From assembly GCA_002441865.1 (NCBI GenBank), contig DJNY01000116.1:18431-29738 (forward strand): a stretch of 11,308 nucleotides of DNA, written 5' to 3'. Origin of the DNA: Lachnospiraceae bacterium UBA6452 (GTDB lineage Bacteria; Bacillota; Clostridia; Lachnospirales; Lachnospiraceae). A model generated the notes under the pieces. It had not been told where the DNA came from, did not search any database, and saw nothing but the letters and a program-made list of their open reading frames with translations. The position numbers were made by a program, and so were the translations under genes. Shown piece by piece: positions 6,524-11,308 of the stretch (position 1 is its first letter; every line of letters begins with the position of its first letter).

Positions 6524-7294
6524 ATGAAACGAGTCATGCTGACGGTTGCATATGATGGCAGCGCATACAGTGGCTGGCAGGTGCAGCCAAATGCGGATAC
6601 GATAGAAGGACAACTGAATAAGCATCTGAGTGATCTTCTGGGAGAGGAGATCACGGTCATTGGTGCAAGCAGAACGGATGCAGGCGTGCATGCACTCTGC
6701 AATCTTGCCGTGTTTTCCACAAATGCCAGAATACCGGCAGAGAAGATCTCGTATGCGCTGAACCAGAGACTGCCACAGGACATCCGCATTCAGAAGTCGG
6801 AAGAAGTGGCGGAGGATTTCCATCCACGCAAGGTAGAGACAAGGAAAACATACGAATACTGTATCTATCATGCAAAATTCGCCAATCCTATCTTAGAAAA
6901 ATACAGCTATTTTGTTTATGTACCGCTGGATCTTAAAAAGATGAAGCAGGCAGCGGAAATGCTGGCCGGTACACATGATTTCGCAGGATTTTCCACTTAT
7001 AAGCCGGAAGTAACCAATACGATCCGGACGATCACAAAGATAGAGATCCTGACAGAACATCCGTGGGAAAAGAAAGACTGTAAGCTGATCCGTATCCGTG
7101 TGACGGGGAACGGCTTCTTATATAATATGGTCCGCATTATTGTGGGTACGCTTGTTGCGATCGGACGCGGCCAGATGGATATGGCGTGCATAGCGCAGGT
7201 ACTTGAGACCGGAAACCGGGAACTGGCAGGACCGACAGCACCTGCACAGGGGCTTATGCTGATGCAGTATGAAATTATGGACAGAATGAAATGA
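6524..7294 (+). CDS. truA: tRNA pseudouridine(38-40) synthase TruA
   Basis: Converts uridines 38-40 of the tRNA anticodon arm to pseudouridine, which stabilises the anticodon stem and reading frame. The 256 residues match the usual length of about 245-265. The catalytic Asp52 lies in the conserved SRTDAGVHA motif (49-57). Other family blocks are the N-terminal YDGSAYSGWQ (10-19), RKTYEY near 107-112, GTHDFAGFS near 149-157, and GNGFLYNMVRIIVGTL near 198-213. The start ATG follows ecfT by 20 nt; the nearest purine-rich stretch (CAGGGAG, about 6506-6512) is rather far, so expression may rely on coupling with ecfT. The ecfT-truA-rplM-rpsI order is common in Firmicutes. There is no terminator after it, so read-through into rplM is possible. 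Confidence 0.96.
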   Translation: MKRVMLTVAYDGSAYSGWQVQPNADTIEGQLNKHLSDLLGEEITVIGASRTDAGVHALCNLAVFSTNARIPAEKISYALNQRLPQDIRIQKSEEVAEDFHPRKVETRKTYEYCIYHAKFANPILEKYSYFVYVPLDLKKMKQAAEMLAGTHDFAGFSTYKPEVTNTIRTITKIEILTEHPWEKKDCKLIRIRVTGNGFLYNMVRIIVGTLVAIGRGQMDMACIAQVLETGNRELAGPTAPAQGLMLMQYEIMDRMK

Positions 7295-7308
7295 AAGCAA
7301 AAAAGGAC

Positions 7309-7337
7309 TTGACACACCCGGATGCGTATCATATAAT
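7309..7337 (+). promoter_or_regulatory. Consensus sigma-A promoter for rplM-rpsI
   Basis: TTGACA (7309-7314) and TATAAT (7332-7337) are both perfect consensus hexamers, separated by the optimal 17 nt. The promoter starts 15 nt after the truA stop, and transcription would begin around 7343-7345. This is the strongest promoter visible in the window and suits heavily expressed ribosomal genes. Confidence 0.92.
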
Positions 7338-7340
7338 ATT

Positions 7341-7475
7341 TCACAGTGGTGACCTGTGAAGAATTGACCTGCCCCGGCAATTCAGATAATGGAAGCCAGA
7401 GAAAAATACCTTTCGTTTCCGATTAGCCCCGGAGAGAGGCAGAAACACAGTAGATATCAGTTTGGAGGTAATACG
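7341..7475 (+). promoter_or_regulatory. Structured 5' leader of rplM (possible L13-type leader)
   Basis: The untranslated leader of about 130 nt contains two clear stems. TCACAG (7341-7346) pairs with CTGTGA (7354-7359), and GAATTG (7361-7366) pairs with CAATTC (7378-7383). A competing TGCC (7370-7373)/GGCA (7376-7379) pairing is possible inside the second. GCCCCGG appears twice (7371-7377 and 7426-7432). Firmicutes are known to carry a conserved L13 leader RNA ahead of rplM, thought to bind L13, and the position fits. I could not verify the consensus by eye, so the assignment is inference. The first stem may sit at or across the transcription start. Confidence 0.5.
7464..7468 (+). promoter_or_regulatory. 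Ribosome binding site that fixes the rplM start
   Basis: GGAGG lies 7 nt before ATG 7476. An in-frame ATG at 7389 would add 29 residues unrelated to L13 and would translate through the leader, so it is rejected. Confidence 0.85.
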
Positions 7476-7904
7476 ATGAAAACATTTATGGCTAGTCCAG
7501 CTACAATCGATAGAAAATGGTATGTAGTAGATGCTACAGACATGACATTAGGACGTTTAGCTTCAGAAGTAGCTAAAGTATTAAGAGGAAAGAACAAACC
7601 AATCTTTACACCACATATCGATACAGGTGATTATGTAATCGTTGTGAATGCTGCAAAGGTTAAAGTAACAGGTAAGAAGTTAGATCAGAAAGTATACTAC
7701 CATCATTCAGATTATGTAGGTGGTATGAAAGAAGCAACTTTAAGAGAAATGTTAGATAAGAAGCCAGAGAAGGTTGTTGAACTTGCTGTTAAGGGCATGC
7801 TTCCAAAGGGACCTTTAGGAAGACAGATGTACACAAAGCTTCATGTATACGCAGGACCGGAACATGAGCAGGCAGCTCAGAAACCTGAAGTATTAACATT
7901 CTAA
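7476..7904 (+). CDS. rplM: Large ribosomal subunit protein L13 (uL13)
   Basis: An early-assembling 50S protein that binds 23S rRNA. With the start at 7476 it has 142 residues, the standard length. Conserved blocks are [20 protein letters not shown] near the N-terminus, [17 protein letters not shown] in the middle, and [29 protein letters not shown] sequence (here PEHEQ) near the C-terminus. Codon use is strongly biased to TTA, AGA and GTA, unlike the adjacent truA, as expected for a highly expressed gene. It is paired with rpsI 28 nt downstream in the standard L13-S9 operon, driven by the consensus promoter at 7309-7337 and possibly by read-through from truA. Confidence 0.98.
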   Translation: MKTFMASPATIDRKWYVVDATDMTLGRLASEVAKVLRGKNKPIFTPHIDTGDYVIVVNAAKVKVTGKKLDQKVYYHHSDYVGGMKEATLREMLDKKPEKVVELAVKGMLPKGPLGRQMYTKLHVYAGPEHEQAAQKPEVLTF

Positions 7905-7932
7905 TTAGAGGAACTGAAAGGAGAAAGTTAAA

Positions 7933-8331
7933 ATGGCTAAAGCAGCAACAAAATTCCACGGAACTGGAAGAAGAAAAAAATCTATCGCCAGAGTATATTT
8001 AACACCTGGAAAAGGAAATATCGTAATTAATAAAAGATCAATCGATGAATATTTTGGATTAGAGACATTAAAGGTTATCGTTCGTCAGCCTTTGGTAGCA
8101 ACTGATACAGCTGATAAGTTTGACATCCTTGTAAACGTAAAGGGTGGCGGATACACAGGTCAGGCAGGTGCCATCAGACATGGTATCGCAAGAGCACTTC
8201 TGACTGTAGATGCTGATTACAGACCAGTTCTGAAGAAAGCAGGATACTTAACACGTGATCCTCGTATGAAAGAACGTAAGAAGTACGGTCTCAAAGCAGC
8301 TCGTCGCGCTCCGCAGTTCAGCAAGCGATAA
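7933..8331 (+). CDS. rpsI: Small ribosomal subunit protein S9 (uS9)
   Basis: S9 belongs to the 30S head, and its C-terminal tail reaches the P-site tRNA anticodon. Its 132 residues are close to the usual 130. The sequence has the family opening [14 protein letters not shown], the central [21 protein letters not shown] block, and the [18 protein letters not shown]-terminus ending in the invariant Ser-Lys-Arg whose arginine contacts P-site tRNA. The ATG at 7933 is preceded by GAAAGGAG (7916-7923). It is the last gene of the rplM operon, with a strong terminator beginning 31 nt after the stop. Confidence 0.98.
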   Translation: MAKAATKFHGTGRRKKSIARVYLTPGKGNIVINKRSIDEYFGLETLKVIVRQPLVATDTADKFDILVNVKGGGYTGQAGAIRHGIARALLTVDADYRPVLKKAGYLTRDPRMKERKKYGLKAARRAPQFSKR

Positions 8332-8362
8332 TCTGTTTGTCAGATTTTATACGACAGTTATG

Positions 8363-8391
8363 CGCCCAGGATATTTGTCCTGGGCGTTTTT
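8363..8391 (+). terminator. Rho-independent terminator after rpsI
   Basis: CGCCCAGGA (8363-8371) pairs with TCCTGGGCG (8378-8386) around TATTTG, followed at once by TTTTT (8387-8391). The GC-rich 9-bp stem with a U-tract is a canonical intrinsic terminator, separating the rplM-rpsI operon from the transporter genes downstream. Confidence 0.93.
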
Positions 8392-8424
8392 GTGTATAAA
8401 AGGAAATGAAAATGGAGGGAACTC

Positions 8425-9792
8425 ATGCAAAAAAATTCTATTTATAAAAAAGCACTCTATCTGGCTGTTCCCATGATGATCCAGAATGGGATCACCAATG
8501 CGGTCAGTCTGGTGGATAATTTAATGGTAGGAAGTCTGGGTACGGAAAAGATGACTGCGGTTTCTATTGCGGGACAGCTCTTTTTTGTATTTTTTCTTGC
8601 TGTATTTGGCGGATTGTCCGGGCCGGGTATTTACAGTGCCCAGTATTTCGGACAGGGAAATAAAGAAGGGTATCAAAAGATATTCCGCCTGAAAGTGTGG
8701 ATCACAGCACTGTTGACAGTGGTGGGGATTATTGTATTCATAGTAGGTGGAGAGTGGCTGATCGGACTTTATTTAAAAGGATCCGGTGGAAATCTGGATG
8801 CAGGGCTGACGCTGGAAAGTGCACTTTCCTATCTGCATATCATGCTGATAGGACTTGTACCGTTTGCGATCACACAGGTGTATGCGGGCAGCCTGCGTGA
8901 AATGGGAGAAAGTATGAAGCCAATGCTGGCGGGACTGGTTTCCGTTGTAGTGGATATCGTATTCAATTATTTTCTGATCTACGGTAAATTCGGATTCCCG
9001 CGTCTGGAAGTAAAAGGTGCAGCTATTGCGACCGTTATGGCAAGATTTGCGGAAATGTTCGTTGTGATCATATGGACACATGCAGAAATTGAAAAATACA
9101 GTTTCTTAAAAAATGTTTACCGGACACTGCGTATTTCCCTGCAGGAAATGATGCCTGTCATCATCAAGGGGCTGCCAATCTTCTTTAATGAGTTTTTATG
9201 GGCAGGTGGTATGGCAGTGCTGACACAGTGTTATTCCATGAAGGGGCTTGAGGTGATCGCGGGACTGAATATTTCCAATGCAATCTGTAATCTGCTGAAT
9301 GTGGTATTTATTGCCATGGGAAATGCGGTCGGCATTATCATGGGACAGTTCCTCGGTGCTTCCAGATTCGAGGAAGCAAAGAAAAATGCCAATAAGCTCA
9401 TGTGGTTTACAGCAGCACTCTGTGTGGGGCTGACAGCAATCCTGATCGCTTTATCCGGCGTATTCCCGCGCGCTTACAATACGACCGATGAGATCCGCAG
9501 CCTGGGCAGATGGTTTATTATCATCACAGCAGCATTTTTCCCTTTACAAGGATTTTTGAATGTATTATACTTTACGCTGCGGTCCGGAGGAAAGACGGTC
9601 ATCACATTCTTATTTGACAGTGTTTTTACCTGGGTAGTGTCAGTCAGTCTGGCATTTACGTTATGCCGGTTTACGGCATTACCGGTTCTGACAGTATATC
9701 TGCTTGTACAATGTGCGGATATCATAAAGGTCTGTGTAGGTTATGTGCTGGTCAAAAAGGGCGTCTGGGTCACAAATCTGGTTACGCAGTAA
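8425..9792 (+). CDS. MATE family efflux transporter
   Basis: A multidrug and toxic compound extrusion protein, an antiporter that uses Na+ or H+ gradients to export cationic compounds or metabolites. The 455 residues with about 12 hydrophobic segments fit the family. The N-terminal signature is evident: LYLAVPMMIQNGITNAVSLVDNLMVGSLGTEKMTA-type sequence spanning residues 12-44, with Pro16, Gln20 and Asp31. The second half repeats the pattern (LPIFFNEFLWAGG, then AMGNAVGIIMGQFLGA). ATG 8425 has GGAGGG (8414-8419) 5 nt upstream. A TATAAA word (8395-8400) lies right after the rpsI terminator, but no well-spaced -35 is seen. lrgA follows after 27 nt, suggesting co-transcription. Substrate is unknown. 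Confidence 0.93.
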   Translation: MQKNSIYKKALYLAVPMMIQNGITNAVSLVDNLMVGSLGTEKMTAVSIAGQLFFVFFLAVFGGLSGPGIYSAQYFGQGNKEGYQKIFRLKVWITALLTVVGIIVFIVGGEWLIGLYLKGSGGNLDAGLTLESALSYLHIMLIGLVPFAITQVYAGSLREMGESMKPMLAGLVSVVVDIVFNYFLIYGKFGFPRLEVKGAAIATVMARFAEMFVVIIWTHAEIEKYSFLKNVYRTLRISLQEMMPVIIKGLPIFFNEFLWAGGMAVLTQCYSMKGLEVIAGLNISNAICNLLNVVFIAMGNAVGIIMGQFLGASRFEEAKKNANKLMWFTAALCVGLTAILIALSGVFPRAYNTTDEIRSLGRWFIIITAAFFPLQGFLNVLYFTLRSGGKTVITFLFDSVFTWVVSVSLAFTLCRFTALPVLTVYLLVQCADIIKVCVGYVLVKKGVWVTNLVTQ

Positions 9793-9819
9793 GCGCAGCT
9801 GAATACAAGGGAGGCAGAA

Positions 9820-10194
9820 ATGAAATATCTGCAGCAATTTTTATTGATCTTGTGTATTTCATTTGTGGGAGAATTCTTAAAATATGTATTGCCATTACCG
9901 ATTCCGGCAAGTATTTACGGAATGGTCATTTTGTTTGCCGGTCTTTTGACGGGACTGATCAAACTGGAACAGGTGAAGGACGTGGGGAAGTTCCTGATAG
10001 AGATCATGCCTGTTATGTTCATTCCGGCGGGTGTTGGACTGATGGAGTCCTGGGGAACATTAAAGCCTTTTGTACTGCCGGTCAGTGTGATCACTGTTAT
10101 TACGATCGTGACAGTCATGGCAGCAACCGGTATCTCTTCACAATGGGTAATCCGGAAAGAAAAAAAGCAGGAAGGCGGTGCGGCAAATGAGTGA
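9820..10194 (+). CDS. lrgA: CidA/LrgA family membrane protein
   Basis: A small integral membrane protein of the LrgA/CidA family, first described as holin-like modulators of murein hydrolase activity. Paired LrgAB homologues have since been shown to transport pyruvate in B. subtilis (PftAB) and to be linked to it in streptococci. The 124 residues contain about four hydrophobic segments (4-25, 29-48, 60-75, 84-105). Conserved blocks are LPIPASIYGMVILF (26-39) and MPVMFIPAGVGLM (63-75), followed by a charged C-terminal tail. ATG 9820 has AAGGGAGG (9807-9814) ahead of it. It overlaps lrgB by 8 nt. No LytS/LytR two-component genes, the usual regulators, are in the window. Confidence 0.92.
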   Translation: MKYLQQFLLILCISFVGEFLKYVLPLPIPASIYGMVILFAGLLTGLIKLEQVKDVGKFLIEIMPVMFIPAGVGLMESWGTLKPFVLPVSVITVITIVTVMAATGISSQWVIRKEKKQEGGAANE

Positions 10195-10879
10195 GTTATA
10201 TCAGAATTCCCTGTTTGCAGGCGTGACGATCAGCCTTCTGGCGTATGCTCTCGGTATGTTTTTGAAGAAAAAGCTGAAACTGGGCATTTTTAATCCGCTG
10301 CTGATCTCAATCGTACTGACGATTCTTTTTCTGGCATGTACGGGAATTGAATATGATACATATAATAAAGGCGCATCATATTTAAGCTGGTTTTTAACGC
10401 CGGCGACAGTCTGTCTAGCAATTCCTCTGTACGAGCAGTGGGAGCTTTTGAAGAAAAACCACAGGGCAGTGATCCTTGGTATCACGTCAGGTGTTCTGAC
10501 AAGTCTTGGAACGGTACTTATATTATGTAAGCTTATGAACCTTTCCCATGAAATGTATGTGACAATGCTGCCCAAGTCTATTACAACAGCGATCGGAATG
10601 GGCGTATCGGAAGAACTGGGCGGTTATGTGACGATCACGGTAGCAGTGATCGTGATCACAGGTGTGCTTGGTAATATTTTCGGAGAACTGATCTGTAAAA
10701 TCTTCCGGATCACAGAGCCGATCTCCAAGGGACTGGCACTGGGTGCAAGCTCACATGCTATCGGAACGGCAAAAGCGATCGAGATCGGTGAGATAGAAGG
10801 TGCCATGAGCAGTCTGGCAATCGCAGTGACAGGTATTATGACAGTCATACTGACTTCTTTGTTTGCCAGCTTTTTGTAA
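10187..10879 (+). CDS. lrgB: LrgB family membrane protein (partner of LrgA)
   Basis: The larger partner of LrgA, together a membrane complex implicated in pyruvate flux and, historically, control of autolysis. The 230 residues match the usual length (about 230) with several hydrophobic segments. The two family signatures are intact: LPKSITTAIGMGVSEELGG (128-146) and GLALGASSHAIGTAKA (182-197), followed by EGAMSSLAI. The start at ATG 10187 overlaps the end of lrgA (stop 10192-10194), giving translational coupling. AGGAAGG at 10169-10175 supports it, whereas a GTG at 10178 would be only 2 nt from that site. It is the last gene of the MATE-lrgAB group, followed by a hairpin terminator. Confidence 0.94.
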   Translation: MSELYQNSLFAGVTISLLAYALGMFLKKKLKLGIFNPLLISIVLTILFLACTGIEYDTYNKGASYLSWFLTPATVCLAIPLYEQWELLKKNHRAVILGITSGVLTSLGTVLILCKLMNLSHEMYVTMLPKSITTAIGMGVSEELGGYVTITVAVIVITGVLGNIFGELICKIFRITEPISKGLALGASSHAIGTAKAIEIGEIEGAMSSLAIAVTGIMTVILTSLFASFL

Positions 10880-10913
10880 AAATGTGAATTGGGGAAAATG
10901 AAAAAGAAATGAA

Positions 10914-10944
10914 AGGGATGGAACATTATCTGTGTTCCATCCCT
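10914..10944. terminator. Bidirectional hairpin terminator between lrgB and the GGDEF gene
   Basis: AGGGATGGAACA (10914-10925) pairs perfectly with TGTTCCATCCCT (10933-10944) around TTATCTG. On the minus strand it is followed by a T-rich stretch (TTTCATTTCTTTTTC), giving a good terminator for the GGDEF gene. On the plus strand the trailing sequence is CTTGCTTT, weaker. The TAA stop of the minus-strand gene (10926-10928) lies in the loop and its last codons form one arm. Confidence 0.8.
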
Positions 10945-11308
10945 CTTGCTTTATAATATGCACTTTTTTCCTGATACATGGCAGATTCGGCTTTTGCCAT
11001 CCAGATGTTGATGTTCGAAGCATCCTGATCGTCCCAGCAATAACCGATCGCAAGATTTACGCCATATTTTTTGGTCTGCTGATGCAGGAGTGCAACCTTC
11101 TCCTCAAACAGCTCATGTGAAATGTCCGGACAGATCACAAGCAGCTCATCGCCACCGACACGGAACAGACCATAGTCCGCAAATGCTTTCTGCAGACAGA
11201 TTCCGGCGTTTGAGATCAGTTTGTCACCAAATAAATGCCCTTTTGAATCATTGGCTGCTTTCAGTCCGGTAATATCACAGTATACAACGCCCACGCTTGT
11301 ATAGCGGT
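10926..11308 (-). CDS. GGDEF-domain protein (probable diguanylate cyclase), C-terminal part
   Basis: The frame is open to the right edge of the window, so only the last 126 or so residues are seen; the upstream sensory part is unknown. They form most of a GGDEF domain, which makes cyclic di-GMP from two GTP. Visible motifs are VVYCDITGLKAANDSKGH (metal-binding Asp and the nucleotide-binding region), FRVGGDELLVI (the active-site GGDEL half of the A-site) and NLAIGYCW near the end. The catalytic acids appear intact. The RxxD inhibitory site expected just before GGDEF is absent (the position reads FADY), so product feedback through an I-site is unlikely. It ends in MEHR with its stop codon in a terminator loop. 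GGDEF proteins with degenerate activity exist, so enzymatic function is probable but unproven. Confidence 0.9.
   Translation of the reverse strand, partial: RYTSVGVVYCDITGLKAANDSKGHLFGDKLISNAGICLQKAFADYGLFRVGGDELLVICPDISHELFEEKVALLHQQTKKYGVNLAIGYCWDDQDASNINIWMAKAESAMYQEKSAYYKARGMEHR

Noticed and set aside
8375..8400. Possible promoter TTGTCC...TATAAA for the MATE gene
   Set aside because: The spacing is only 14 nt and the -35 candidate lies inside the rpsI terminator stem.
9663..10190. Plus-strand open frame of 175 codons across the MATE-lrgA junction
   Set aside because: It overlaps two well-supported genes in another frame and is Cys/Gly-rich without a domain.
1..11308. CRISPR array, tRNA, rRNA, insertion sequence or phage genes
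   Set aside because: No regularly spaced repeats, cloverleaf, rRNA-like stretch, transposase or integrase was seen on either strand.

Overview
The window is a chromosomal core-gene region of a low-to-moderate GC Firmicute. Clostridia, most likely Lachnospiraceae (Clostridium cluster XIVa), is my best guess. Supporting points are the gene order (rpsK-rpsD-rpoA-rplQ, then ecfA1-ecfA2-ecfT-truA-rplM-rpsI), strong AGGAGG-type ribosome binding sites, an enlarged L17, and the mix of AGA/TTA-rich ribosomal genes with CTG/CGG-richer housekeeping genes. No species can be named from sequence alone.

Layout: (1) 1-2750, the end of the alpha operon: the 3' part of rpsK (S11), then rpsD (S4), rpoA (RNA polymerase alpha) and rplQ (L17). 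The spacers of 167, 70 and 127 nt hold hairpins and repeats, and a strong terminator closes the unit. (2) 2783-3739, minus strand: a membrane-anchored M15-family cell-wall peptidase, convergent with rplQ, sitting between two blocks that are adjacent in many Firmicutes. (3) 3804-7294: a sigma-A-like promoter followed by ecfA1, ecfA2 and ecfT (the shared energizing module of ECF vitamin/metal importers) and truA (tRNA pseudouridine synthase). (4) 7309-8391: a consensus sigma-A promoter, a structured leader of about 130 nt, rplM (L13), rpsI (S9) and a strong terminator. (5) 8425-10879: a MATE-family efflux transporter and an lrgA-lrgB pair, closely spaced and probably one transcript. (6) 10926-11308, minus strand: the C-terminal part of a GGDEF-domain (diguanylate cyclase-like) protein that runs off the window. 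It is convergent with lrgB and shares a bidirectional hairpin terminator with it.

Functionally this is mostly translation and transcription machinery with an embedded import energizer, followed by envelope and transport genes. I found no CRISPR array, tRNA, rRNA, transposase, phage gene or evidence of a new defence or biosynthetic system. The points worth a second look are modest: structured spacers in the alpha operon, lineage-type insertions in L17, a zinc-ligand-free S4, the rplM leader, two stacked palindromes after rplQ, and the inserted M15 peptidase gene.
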